A stretch of 64,000 nt of DNA, taken from Solenopsis invicta. Lineage: Eukaryota > Arthropoda > Insecta > Hymenoptera > Formicidae. The DNA is taken from assembly GCF_016802725.1 (NCBI RefSeq), contig NC_052669.1, forward strand, positions 14,550,270-14,614,269, read 5' to 3'. Of the stretch, positions 33,108 to 43,659 are shown one piece after another (position 1 is the stretch's first letter; each line of letters starts with the position of its first letter). Under the pieces are notes generated by a model. The model had not been told where the DNA came from. It saw nothing but the letters and a program-made list of their open reading frames with translations, and did no database searches. Made by a program: the position numbers and the translations under genes.

Positions 33108-33551
33108 GTTGAAAATATGAAAGAAAGAATTCCTGAAAGACAACAACGACGACGACAAATAAAACGTATCTTAATATAAAAATGTAGAGATTTAGACTTT
33201 GCATTGCGATATCTACGCTCGTAGGACACGGAGAGAAAAATAAAAACACTTTAATTATGCAATTTTCCCCAAGCTATCGATTGAGACTACTCAAAACTTG
33301 ATTGGTTCAGCTGTTACTGAGATCTGATAATCTCGTTATGCTTGAACTCGCTTGCATAAAAGAGGCTCGGTCTTCTTTCGCTTCGTTTATTCAGAGAAAA
33401 AAAACATAGGCGCGAGACGCGACCGTGTCTTTTGATTTTTAATGTAAAATAAAATTTTTTGCATCATTACGACGCATAAAGTTATTGTATGGTGTCGGCA
33501 GTGTGAAGTTGCACTGGCAACTAGCAAGCGGCGACCTATAACATGCCAACA
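33108..33551 (+). promoter_or_regulatory. presumed copia 5' LTR
   Basis: The right edge is fixed by the PBS: GCCAACA|GGTTATGGGCCCAG. A TATA-like GCATAAAAGAGGCTC lies at 33353 with an initiator-like TTATTCAGAG about 35 bp on. The left edge (TGTTGAAAATATG, 33108) is a guess. It does not visibly match the 3' LTR. Confidence 0.45.
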
Positions 33552-33565
33552 GGTTATGGGCCCAG
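33552..33565 (+). other. copia-type primer-binding site (initiator tRNA-Met half-molecule)
   Basis: GGTTATGGGCCCAG directly follows CCAACA. The same PBS is used by Drosophila copia, which primes with an internal fragment of initiator tRNA-Met. Strong support for the Ty1/copia call. Confidence 0.8.
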
Positions 33566-33633
33566 AATCAGGATTGATTAAGATAAGGTAGTATAAAGTA
33601 CAGGTTAAGGCGCTATAAGGAGAGAGCGCGGAA

Positions 33634-34335
33634 ATGGCGGAAACACCTCGCGTGATAATCACAAAGTTGAACAACGACAACTGCGAGTCATGGAAGTATA
33701 AGATAAAGTTGTTGCTCATAAAAAAAGGCCTATGGGATGTTGTGCATAAAGAACAACCGGATGCACAGCCGGATGCGTGGTTAAACAAAGACACAGAAGC
33801 AAGAGGCAGCGATCGGATTTCTAGTGTAAGATAATCAACTCATACACATTTGTAATAAGACAACGGTGGCAGTAACATGGAAAGCATTACGAGATTATTA
33901 TCAGAAGGTTTCATTATCAAGTAAGATTATTCTACTAAATAATTTATGCGGCATGAAACTTGCAGAAAATAGTAATGTTGAGGAACATATTATAAATATG
34001 TTAATAATTAAAGATAAATTAGAAGTCATTGGAGCGAATATTAAAGAAGAATTGTTTATTGCAATGTTACTCGGTAATCTTTCAATTTTTATAACAGCTT
34101 GATAAATGCGCTTGAGAGCAGGCCGGAAAAGGACTTAACTATTAGGTATTTGGTAAAAGGAAAGCTCATCGACAAATACCGCAGGAGAACGAACAACACA
34201 GTTGTAATGAATAAAAGACAAGATTTTAAAGATAAGAGATAGTAGAAAACACACAAAATCAAGACAGGATCTTATGGAATATTTTTTCTGCAAGAAGAAA
34301 GGCCGCATGAAAAAGGACTGCAGGAAACATAAAGC
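33634..34335 (+). pseudogene. copia gag
   Basis: It starts with ATG (MAETPRVIITKLNNDNC) and reads ESWKYKIKLLLIKKGLWDVV, the conserved copia gag opening. A frameshift near 33830 is followed by KLAENSNVEEHIINMLIIKD and IKEELFIAMLLGNL, the UBN2-type gag core. The zinc knuckle at about 34290-34315 is degenerate (CKKKGRMKKDC, lacking the first Cys and the His). Gag would package element RNA; this copy has at least three disruptions. Confidence 0.8.
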
Positions 34336-34429
34336 GTGGAAAAAAAAACTGAAACGGTAAATAAAGTAACTACGGATAAGGATAATCTTTGCTTTAATAT
34401 AGACAGTAAAGACAATTTAAGAGAATCGT

Positions 34430-34606
34430 GATACGTAGATTCGGATGCCACAAGTCACATGATAAATAGCAGAGAATTTTTCGACGAAACATTTACAATT
34501 ATAGAAGATAAAGTCACCATTGCAAACGGACAGAAAGCCAAGGTAATGAGTATAGAATCAGGAAGAATTAGTTGTTACAACGGAAATATTGAGAAAACAA
34601 TCACGT
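34430..34606 (+). pseudogene. copia protease start, cut by a solo LTR
   Basis: YVDSDATSHMI corresponds to the aspartic-protease motif DSGATSHM, with Gly changed to Asp at the active site. It continues FDETFTIIEDKVTIANGQKA and breaks at 34606 in the middle of EKTITL. The sequence resumes in frame at 36568 (LKNVLYIPGL) after the 4-bp duplication, showing the LTR inserted after the element. Confidence 0.75.
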
Positions 34607-34723
34607 TGTTGTGCCCTGGCACGTCACCAGAGTATATTCGGAATCGTTGCTGCGCCCAAGGAGTTAGGACTCGAAGAAGGGCCGCGTTGATGAGTCAGAG
34701 ATGGTAGACAGTCCTGATTACAA

Positions 34724-34726
<3 letters not shown>

Positions 34727-34786
<60 letters not shown>
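34727..34786. repeat. (TA)n microsatellite
   Basis: TA tract preceding the ACAGGGTGTCCC repeat within the nested LTR. Confidence 0.9.
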
Positions 34787-34790
<4 letters not shown>

Positions 34791-35110
34791 GGTGTCCCGT
34801 AATGCTTCATAAATATTTCAGGGATTGAAAGAGGATGAAATTTTGAACTGAAAGTTTCTTTGCCCATTTTGGCTCAGATCATTATTTACCGACTTATTAA
34901 CGGTTAAAGTTGATCAATCAGATTGCGCTCAGCCGAAGCGCCCAGAAGCGTAGCGTGCCGTGGGGCTCCTCGCGCTTACTGTAAACATTCTCCCGATTAA
35001 AATGTTATTCTAATTCTTCATATTAATAAATAAATAAATCAATAAATAAATCAATAAATCAATAAATAGGTAAGTGAATAATTAAATAAATAGATAAATG
35101 AGTAAAAATA
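34787..35110 (+). mobile_element. mariner/MITE-like element end (ACAGGGTGTCCCGTAAT)
   Basis: ACAGGGTGTCCCGTAATGC directly follows TA, the classic look of a mariner-type terminus. It then runs through GGATTGAAAGAGGATGAAAT and a GC-rich patch to a (AATAAATC)n tract at about 35022-35080. I see no inverted copy of the terminus, so the right end is lost or the element is a one-ended relic. Confidence 0.5.
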
Positions 35111-35617
35111 AATTGCAATTGAAAATTTATCTAATTTTTGAATATTTTTGATTTTTTTTATTATTTATTTATTTATTCGTTTGCTTAATTCAATTATTTA
35201 ATCCATTTGTTCATTAAGTTACTTAATTTCCATGGCTGACCTCGTAGCGATGGGGAAAAATTAACTACAAGATGTTTGTCATGGGTATAAAAGAAGATTA
35301 TTGGAAAAAAACATTAACAAAATAAATTGTATAATAAATAGTTTGTTAAACATATTCTTCAAAAAAATGTTTTGACATGTATCACGCATGATTATTTTGT
35401 TTTATTGTTATAGAAACCGATAAAGCTATTCCGTTTTTATTTAAAATTAGATTTATAAAAAACTGTTTAATTTGTTAGAAGAGAAACTGTTTAACAAATT
35501 GCTTGTAAACAATTTATTTTGATTATTTTTTGTTAGCATCTTAATATTGACGTGTAACATACAATTCTACCTTTTTTTTTACAATTCGATCACGTTATAA
35601 ACGTACAATTAAAATTA

Positions 35618-36088
35618 AACGTACAATTAAAATTTACGAATACGTAATTAATTAAATTCTCAATTGTTACTTTCATCTTTTCGTTACATAGTAAACAATG
35701 TTTTATAAGATTTAACGTACATATTTTATTATGTACCAAACAGTTAACCTAATTTTTTTTTGTTAATTGAATTCACGATACATACATATGTTAAAAAGTA
35801 ACACAAATATTATATAAAAAATTAACATAAAATAAATATAGCAATGACATAATTTGGAAACAAATTGTGGAAACACATTTCTTCAGTAAAATTAACATTA
35901 ATAATGTCGACACGTGCCTTTTATTAATGTAGCTTAGAATTTACATTTCAAATCTACTGTTTGGTACATAATAAAATATGTATGTTAAATTTTACAAAAA
36001 ATTGTTTACTGTGTAACGAAAAGATGAAAGTGACAATTGAGAATTTAATTAATTACGTATTCGTAAATTTTAATTTTAATCGTATATA
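35618..36088. repeat. AT-rich foldback, ~135-bp arms
   Basis: The left arm (35618-35755, containing TTACGAATACGTAATTAATT and GTACCAAACAGTTAA) is the inverse of the right arm (35955-36088), with a spacer of about 200 bp. No open frame. Confidence 0.7.
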
Positions 36089-36567
36089 TATATATATGTA
36101 TATTTTTAAATTGCCCTTTAACACTTGACGTATAATTATATATGTCACTCGTATATTTGGTTTCTTCGGACGGTATATAGGTCTCTTAGCGTTATCTCCG
36201 GATTACGTTATCGGTTTGACGTGTAAGGCACGCACGGCGAGTAACGTTCCGGACAGATGATCAATTGACTCTCCGTCGCTTCCCGCTTTTATTGATCTAT
36301 TTATTCACAATTTGTTACTTACTTCGACCAATTATGTTCGCGCAAAATACAGCTTCCACGCTTAGCCGTAATATGAATAGCAGAAGGCGACTCAGCTATT
36401 GTTTACGCAGAGTGATAATATTTCGGGCAGGAAGCCCGAAAGGCTATCCGCGTTTTCGATATCCTTGCATATAGAAAATTTGAATCCCATTGCGATTATG
36501 CATAGTGATCGAAATCGCGTTTGATTTCGTGTTGCGGGTTCTTAACGCGGTTGTACTGGGTATAACA

Positions 36568-38590
36568 ACGTTAAAGAATGTCCTATACATACCAGGCTTA
36601 CACAGTAACTTATTATCAATGAAGAAAATTGCGGAAAATGAATTTACAATAAAATTTAAAGAAAAAACATGCAATATATTAAAGAATAAGGAGGTAATTA
36701 TTACGGCAAAAAGCGCAGGAAATCTGTATAGGCTTAATGTAAAAGCTTTATCGTCAACAAAGATGCATTCAAATAAGTGTATTCACGCATGGCACAGAAA
36801 GTTAGGACATAGAGATTCGGATGCAGTCAGGAAATTAGTCAAAGAATATATGGCATACGGTATTACAAGACTGCAAAATTAAGAATGTATATGAAAATTG
36901 TATTCAAGAAAAATTAAGTAGAAAGCTTTTCCCAAAAGTATCAAACAGGCAAACAAAAGATATTGTAGAGATCATACATAGTGATGTTTGCGGTCCTACG
37001 CAAACCATCACGCCGAGTGGCATAAGGTACGTATTAACCATGATCGATGACTATAGCAATTATACGGAAGTATTCTTACTAGCACACAAATTGGAGGTTT
37101 TGAGATACATCAAAGAGTATATTGAAGCAGTCAACAATAAATTCAACAGAAAGCCCCAAATATTAAGATCAGATTGTGGCAAGGAATACGTTAACAAACA
37201 GCTAACTGATTATCTTAGGAGGAGGGTATCCGAATAGAACTTACGGCACCTTTTTCACTACAGTAGAATGGCAAGACCGAAAGAAAAAACAAGTACTTGA
37301 TTGAAATGGCCAGGTGTACGAGGATTGTTATTTATGTATCCAAAATAATAAACAAAAACAAATATTTATTATTATAAATGATTTTATTGTTTTTCAAAAT
37401 ATTCTTCGCGATGATCGATACACTATTGCATACGTTTGAACCAATTTTTATAACACTTTTGCACCAATCAACACGAGCTTTTTCTTAAACGATTTGACAA
37501 TCGCTTAAAATTATGCGGAATCCAACGCGAATAAATTATTTTTATGGCTAAATGTTGATATAAAATCTGATATATGTTTGTTATACTAAGGCATGTCTCA
37601 ATCTCACAGTATATCACATGATAAGGATATTAAAAATTACATGGCAATTTACGTAGACAATATAATAAATGCGCCTAACAATACAAAAGACATAATGAAT
37701 ATGGAATAGACATTATCGAATTCGTACGCATTAACAAAACTTGAAAAAATTAAAGAATACTCAGGAATACAGATAAAAACAGATAAAAAAGTTTATTACA
37801 TACATCAAAGGAAGCACATACGTAACATTTTAGAAACCTATGGATTGAAGGATGTCGAAGGACCAAATGTACTACTAAGTATAGGATACGAAAATTTTGA
37901 GGATCATAAAATACTGCAAGATAACCAAAATTTTCAAAGTTTAATTGGAAGCTTGCTATATATAGCTACATGTACACCAGCCGACATCAAAACTGCTGTT
38001 GAAATACTAAGCAGAAAATTAAATAATCCAACGGAAACAGACTGGATAGAAGCAAAAAAATTGCAAGATACTTCAAACACACAGATTATAAACTTAAACT
38101 TGGAAGTAACAAACGAAAGGAAGAACTATAGGCTATGCAGATGCAAATTGAGCCAAATCTAAAGACGACAGAAAATCAAATAGCGGATAATTATTCAAAT
38201 ATTATGAAAGCACAGTCAGTTGGGCCTGCAAAAGGCAATCTTATGTAGCACTATTGTTTGCTAAAGCAGAATATATCTCACTGAGGGATAGATGTCAAGA
38301 AATGTTATGGCTAACAAAATTGTTAAAGGACTTTCAAGAAGATGTAAAACTACCGGTGAACATTTACGAAGACAACCAAAGCTGCATTAAGTTGGCCAAT
38401 AACCAAAAATAGGCCAGTAAAAAAATCAAAGCATGTCGACACAAAATACTATTTTGTGAGGGATCTAAGTAAAGGTAACATAATTTTGTTTGAATACTGT
38501 ACGAGTAAAGATATGCTTGCAGATATGCTTACAAAGGCAATACATCACGTGAGGCTACGCAAATTATCAAAGGAAACTGGACTATAGGCA
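36568..38590 (+). pseudogene. copia pol continuation: integrase, RT end and RNase H
   Basis: LKNVLYIPGLHSNLLS and KCIHAWHRKLGH form the pre-integrase zinc-binding region. Then IIHSDVCGPTQT (first D) and LRSDCGKEYVN (second D) mark the integrase, with GKTERKNKYLIEMARC (E) near 37265. The gene is interrupted at about 37320 by a mariner fragment and resumes at 37640 with MAIYVDNIINAP: the RT YVDD box is YVDN, so the RT is inactive. Next come QSLIGSLLYIATCTPADIK and a decayed RNase H ending KHVDTKYYFVRDLSKG and TSKDMLADMLTKA. Most of the RT palm is deleted. Confidence 0.82.
37321..37612 (-). mobile_element. mariner transposase C-terminal fragment, antisense in copia
   Basis: On the minus strand one frame reads KNWFKRMQ, a stop, then CIDHREEYFEKQ and a stop (about 37470-37385), the characteristic end of mariner-family transposases. 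The preceding upstream sequence is frameshifted. No TIRs are evident. It lies where the copia RT coding sequence is missing, so the insertion was associated with a deletion or captured only a fragment. Confidence 0.65.
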
Positions 38591-38624
38591 TTTTCTAGTG
38601 ATGAGAAACGTCATTGAGGAGGAG

Positions 38625-38840
38625 TGTTTAAATTAGGAGCCAAAAAGCTACAATGACGCCATCTAATTGTAACCGTTTGTCACTTTTCAACACACACGCA
38701 CACTCACTCACTCACTGACTCTTAGACACGTTGTTAACATGCGTTCTCATTCACGGCTTTATATATACAATAAAATATAATTATCTCTTAATTCAATCCT
38801 GGTATATAGTTACTTCTTACCCTAAAAGTCTCTGCCAACA
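38625..38840 (+). promoter_or_regulatory. copia 3' LTR
   Basis: It starts TGTTTAAATTAGGAGCC immediately after the purine-rich GAGGAGGAG and ends CTGCCAACA; 216 bp. A TTATATATACAATAAAATAT stretch near 38758-38778 could serve as TATA and/or polyA signal. Confidence 0.6.
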
Positions 38841-38889
38841 ATAATTGATGCCAACAAACATTTAAATGTAAGAACCCTTTGTCCCTAAA

Positions 38890-38995
38890 AGAACCGTAAA
38901 AAATTTGTTGCAAAAAGTAATACTTCATCCAGGGATCCAATCTAGAATATTCCAATTTTTCAGGGCGAGTGTTTTAACCAACTCGATCACGGAGC
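38890..38995 (-). repeat. tRNA-like SINE head (weak)
   Basis: On the minus strand GATCGAGTTGGTTAAAACAC is A-box-like and GATTGGATCCC is B-box-like at tRNA-like spacing. Acceptor stems were not convincing. It could be the 5' part of a tRNA-derived SINE. Confidence 0.35.
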
Positions 38996-39000
38996 TAAGT

Positions 39001-40150
39001 GGTGATATTCTTCAGAACAACCGGTATTATACAACCGGTATAGTACAACGTATTTTTTCTACGCTCGCCAAGCGTAGAGGAGTATGTTCAATTAATAAGG
39101 GAAGGGAAGCAATATTTAACGACAACCGGAAATAATTTGGGCGCCAGGCGTGATCTCTCGCGCCACTAAGAATCAGGAAATGCGTAATAACAGCGATACG
39201 CAATATCTCTTACGATTCACTCGCAGCTCACTGTATGGCAGAAGAGCGTGGTTCTTTAGGTTAGCAGAGAGGAAGAGAAGGGACTGCAATCACTATTCCA
39301 AGTTTCACATTTAATAATGTGAACAATTCTAAAAAGACAGAGAAATAATATAACAATTTTTATAAAAAAGACGGATAGATAATAATATAATGAAGTCTGA
39401 TGTAAGTGAATATTATAATAACATTTAAATCGAAAGACCGGTGGGTATCATACGAGCGAGGTATCATACTGAGAAACAGTAAAGTTACGGAGACTAATAA
39501 CACGTTTGCAGCGGAGTTAATGACGGTGTACGCAGTGAAATAAGTGCGGTGCAATACATGTAACGCGGCACGGACGATAATATATTTGCGATCAGACTAT
39601 CCTTAACGTATCACATAATTAGGTATGCGATGGAATGTACGCGGGTGTGACGCCTGCAAATGATTAGCAACTCGCAAATAAATACATTCGATAAAGATTT
39701 TACAGGAGTACGGTAGCCGGTGCTCCACGCGGTAATTTCACGGGCTAACAAATCTCGCCGAGGCTGCTCGGTATCAAGCCTCGCGGAGATCGAACCGTGC
39801 AAATTCCACGCACAGCTATATTTCCGATTCCACGGATTGTTCCCTGGGCGACATGGCACAATAATTCACGGTGAAAAACGACGGTCACGCCTAAGCCGTG
39901 GTCCAATCTTCGTACGCGGTATTCTAACTAACTCACACAATTTTGATATGACAAATTTTCGCAATTTTGTTACGATAAATTTTCATACAAATTTGATACG
40001 AAACGACAAATTCTAACAGTTTCGAGACGGTACAATTGACTGCCTATAGCCGCGCTCCCCGAGAGGAATTTGCGACATTCGGGCTACGGTTATCTCTAGA
40101 AAGGTCGTTATGTCAGCCCTATTTCTTAATTGCGGTTATCTAATATATAT
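39001..40150. other. unassigned moderately GC-rich DNA
   Basis: No gene recognised. GC-rich patches at 39530-39800 and 40020-40100 look like retroelement LTR or leader sequence, but I found no TG...CA ends with a target duplication. The short frames 39611-39859 (minus) and 39720-40016 (plus) have no motif. Confidence 0.4.
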
Positions 40151-40428
40151 ATAGGGTGGGGGGAAAAATAACGGAACAGCAAAATATCTCGAAAATTAAG
40201 CATTTTAGAAAAAAGTGTTTCAGATAAAAGGGTTTTAAAAGATCTATTTAATAATATTATCAATTTGACCTTGGATGGCGCCGTCAAGATCAAATCAAAA
40301 TTACATTAATTTTTTTTAATAGAATACACTATTTCTGATTGATCAAGACCTTTCCAAAATCCTACAAGAAAGTTTATTTTCATTGAGGACTTTCTGAATT
40401 GTGAGGCTTGAAAGCTACAGTGTACTTT

Positions 40429-41626
40429 TGTAACGACTTGACTTCGCCCACGGGCGATGTTGTATCGGTGCACGAGGACGGAGGTAGGTCGCCGAGAGAA
40501 CTAGACGCGTATTTCCAGATGACAAATAAATCCGTTTATTAGAAGCAAAAAAGCATATAGAGTGATAGTCGCATAAGCGGCGCGCAGACGAACAGAACGG
40601 AGGAGTAACGCGCGGACGGACGGAGAATAATTGCGGAATAGACGATCGCGGCTATTTACAACGCAGGTGATTCTGAGAAAAATTTCTCCGAACTCGGAAT
40701 CCCTGTTAACAAGTGGCGCGATCTTGCCGAAGGTCGCGGCCACGGTCATAGCCACAGGCGCGTAGGCCCGAGCTGGCAATAGAGCTCGCGCGCGCGGTAC
40801 AGCTGTACGGTACGGTGATTCGGCGATCGCAACGAGCAGCGGTTAATACAGCGTTGTTATTGCAGCGGTGGCAACGACTCACGCCAAGATCTCTTGGTGG
40901 ACGCGCGGAATAGGATAGGATTCTCCGGTTTTTCCAGTCCACCGAGATTACTCGGTTAAGCCTAAGGCACTTGAGCCCGTAGAAGCGGCGGGGGGAAAAT
41001 TCGTCGCTGAAATCTCTCGGCAGAAACCAAGCTCGCTTGATTTCGGGACGGAGCGGAAAGGTATGCGTTTTCTTTACGGACAGGCGGTTCGGAAAAGAAG
41101 AAGCCCTGTTCGTAGAACTGGCTGCGCTTATATAGCCAAATCTCGAGAGGAGGGGTTGTGCAGAAAGCGGGCAATAAAATTTGCGCAATAAATGCCTTCT
41201 AATACTGTTTTGATATTACGTACAGGTATTGCCTTCTAGGTCGTTTTCACGTTCGTGGCTATAATTGAACAGACTGGATTGGCCGTAAATGCGCAAGTTC
41301 TCTACGGTCATGAACGTGAAAACAACCGAGAAAATAAACGCGGTGACTCATCAATGAACGTGGCATCGCCATTTGGGAAGGCAATTATTGCGCGAATTGT
41401 ACGGTATCGGAGAAGGGATTCCCGCCACTCGAGATCGGCAGCAACCGCCACTTTGTTTACTTGTATGGCGCGGAGATTATCTCGACGCGCGGATGCGTGT
41501 TCGCGCGATACGCCGATTTGAAATTCTTATTGGCGCTATGCGCCTGTTATTTGCCGGCGGGTGTTCGGCCGAATAGCACGGAACGGTGGACGATCCGAGG
41601 GGGAAGCGGAAAGGCGGTTTATTACA
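40429..41626 (-). mobile_element. solo LTR, family A copy 3
   Basis: Minus-orientation copy of 1198 bp: on the plus strand it starts TGTAACGACTTG and ends AAAGGCGGTTTATTACA, flanked by CTTT on both sides (40425-40428 and 41627-41630). The minus-strand TATATAAG lies at about 41128-41136 and an AATAAA near 40535. Same organisation as 11654 and 26064. Minus-strand frames (40706-41188) are composition artefacts. Confidence 0.87.
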
Positions 41627-41630
41627 CTTT

Positions 41631-41814
41631 TAACACTTCCAATTTCGTTGAAACGCTTAATTGTTCTATGAATTGTAGATATTAAAATGGCAGGATCTTC
41701 ATTGCATAAAGTTTCATTAAAAAACTGTCTCATATCATTATATGATCTTCGATCGCCCCATCCTCTAATCATCAAAAGAGATATGCGTTCTCGTTCAGAA
41801 AGACGTAACATCAT
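41631..41814 (-). pseudogene. mariner transposase N-terminal helix-turn-helix
   Basis: It opens at ATG 41814: MMLRLSERERISLLMIRGWG, then ISTIHRTIKRFNEIGSVK. This is the first DNA-binding helix-turn-helix found in mariner-type transposases. It stops after about 61 residues where the internal deletion and LTR begin, so no catalytic domain remains. Confidence 0.75.
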
Positions 41815-42569
41815 TTATCAAAGGGGTAAAAATGGCTCCAACTAAATAAACTAATACTTGAATACGCAAGTATTAAAAGTTATTGGAAAGATAGCGAAGA
41901 AAAAATCACGTGATACAGTAAACTATAACAAATGTTCAATAAATTAACTCGAGAAGCAAAAATGGAATAGAACTTGGGTACGATCTAAGATTAAAATCAA
42001 ACTGTTTTGTACTTGCAATGCATATCGAGAGTAATTGTCGCGGTTCGCGTAATTCAAGGAGCGGCATCCACCCTCTAATGATCCGTGCTCGCATTGCATT
42101 TAAGATTTTTTCGCCCTTCTCTTTCTTCGCCCCTCCCCCCCTCCCCAGAGATGGCAAAATGGACGTTTTTGATGTAATGTATAGATTGTGAGATACCATT
42201 GTAACCTTATAAATTTTAATCAGAAGTTACTTTTCATTAAGTATTTTTCGAATTATGACACTTGAAAGTTACAGTACACTGTAGCTTTCAAGCCTCACAA
42301 TTCGGAAAGTACTCAACAAAAATAAACTTTCTTGTAGGATTTTAGAAAGGTCTTGACATTAGCTATTAGATTCTGGAATCAAAAATAGGGTGTTTCATTT
42401 AAAAATGTTAATGTGATTTTGATTTGACCTTGACGACGCCATCCAAGGTAAAACTGATAACATTATTAAATAGATTTTTTAAACTCTACAACTTTTATTT
42501 GAAATACTTTTTTCTAAAATGCTTAGTTTTCGGGATATTTTGCTGTTCCGGTACTTTTCCGCCACCCTG

Positions 42570-43655
42570 TTTAATTACGCAGTACGCAGTACTTGACGGA
42601 ATTATCGGAGATCGGCCTTCACTCGGATGCTTAAAACTAAGGTTACCAGAGCGGCGACTTACAGGATAACAATAGGCGGCACTTGTCGGCTCCCAGATTA
42701 AACCTTCCTCGGATTTAGCGTAAATGATAGTCATGAGCCAGTGATGAACCGCTGGGTTCCGTCAAATTTTCGCATGCCCCGTGACATCGGTAGGCTCGTG
42801 ACGTTACAATTTCTTTCTTCGCCTGTTTTTTCTGGCGATAGGCTCAGTATTCCTTCGAATGTCTTTCTTTATCGCGTCTATACTTGCTACTGCACTATTG
42901 GAAGGACGCACTACTGTGTGCTCTTGCTTTTCCGCGAGGTTCCGTGCCCTTGCCATGTTGCCGATGTGAGCTTCGCCCGTCTAACAGTGGGCAAGTGGGG
43001 CAAGACGAGGTTTGCCAGAATTGTCCCGGGGTTCGTGTTCTAATTTTATATGGCATCCACTCCTGAGATCGTCGGACTAGCCAGGTCTTGACCAACTTTG
43101 ACCAGAATTGTATCTTTGCGGCCTGCGGTTTGGCCGTGGAAGGTTCTCCAATGGCGTTCTCTGCAATAAGGATCAGCGGTAGTATGTGGAGCGTTCAAGA
43201 ATGTAGACAAGAGAAATAGGCAGAACCACAACTTAACTTTCCGGCGCGTTATCAGCGTCGATGCGGCTCCTGCGGCTTCTCCCTCGAAGTCTTGCTTCCG
43301 GATGGTTGCCTTATACATATTTCCTGCTACCAACTGCTTGGGCTTAAGCTATTCTTTCACCTCTCAACGCTCTCGGTAGTTTTACACAAAAATATACATT
43401 TAAAGAGCGGTAAGGTGCGGTAGTTTTTAAGTGGTACTTAAAATTGGCATATTCGCGTTTCAATTATCCCTCCCTGGGAGAGGGAGGCGTAACCTAGAGT
43501 ACTCTTTATCGCCTTATCGCTATCCAGGGCGGCGCTGGCAAAGAGTCACGTCACAGTAGTGAGAAATTCTACGCGCACACCATCATTGCACAACCATCCT
43601 CGAAAGTCGAGAAGTTTCAGATTTGATCTCTAGCTGATGTGTTATTTTTTGCAAC
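42570..43655. other. unassigned sequence with a weak minus-strand relict frame
   Basis: No gene recognised with confidence. On the minus strand, 43333-43046 encodes a basic stretch, a hydrophobic segment LWFCLFLLSTFL that could be a signal peptide, and Cys-containing sequence. It might be a relict retroelement protein but the frame breaks at 43046. A purine/pyrimidine-rich TCCCTCCCTGGGAGAGGGAG lies at 43469-43488. Confidence 0.3.
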
Positions 43656-43659
43656 AAAT

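Larger units (their letters stand above)
34607..36567 (+). mobile_element. solo LTR inside the copia element, with nested repeats
   Basis: It starts TGTTGTGCCCTGG and ends ACTGGGTATAACA, with ACGT duplicated (34603-34606 and 36568-36571). The genuine LTR parts are about 34607-34726 and 36100-36567, including a TATA-like CGGTATATAGG at 36171. The middle holds a TA tract, a MITE-like ACAGGGTGTCCCGTAAT end and an AT-rich foldback. A different family from the A-type LTRs. Confidence 0.7.
33108..38840 (+). mobile_element. Ty1/copia retrotransposon, decayed, with nested insertions
   Basis: The order is 5' LTR end, copia-type PBS (33552), gag (33634), protease (34430), integrase (36900-37310), RT end (37640), RNase H (38100-38590), polypurine GAGGAGGAG, 3' LTR (38625-38840). 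It contains a solo LTR (34607-36567) and an antisense mariner fragment (37321-37612); the N-terminal and central RT are missing at the latter. Multiple stops and frameshifts make it inactive. The 5' and 3' LTRs do not look alike to me. Confidence 0.8.
40153..42569 (-). mobile_element. internally deleted mariner-type element with ~275-bp TIRs
   Basis: The ends AGGGTGGGGGGAAAAATAAC (40153) and TACTTTTCCGCCACCCTG (42569) are inverted repeats. Similarity continues to the LTR insertion site (40428) and to about 42290 on the right, through GGAACAGCAAAATATC, TTGACCTTGGATGGCGCC and AATTGTGAGGCTTGAAAGCT. The gene on the minus strand keeps only the N-terminal helix-turn-helix; the rest is deleted up to the 3' TIR. 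A family-A solo LTR sits at that point. Confidence 0.75.

Noticed and set aside
39126..39160. TTTGGGCGCCAGGCGTGA considered as a tRNA-primed PBS
   Set aside because: No LTR end precedes it and no gag or pol follows before the copia/mariner boundaries.
42424..43095. Possible host gene between the mariner element and LTR family D
   Set aside because: Short overlapping frames on both strands, no splice-consistent chain and no recognised domain.
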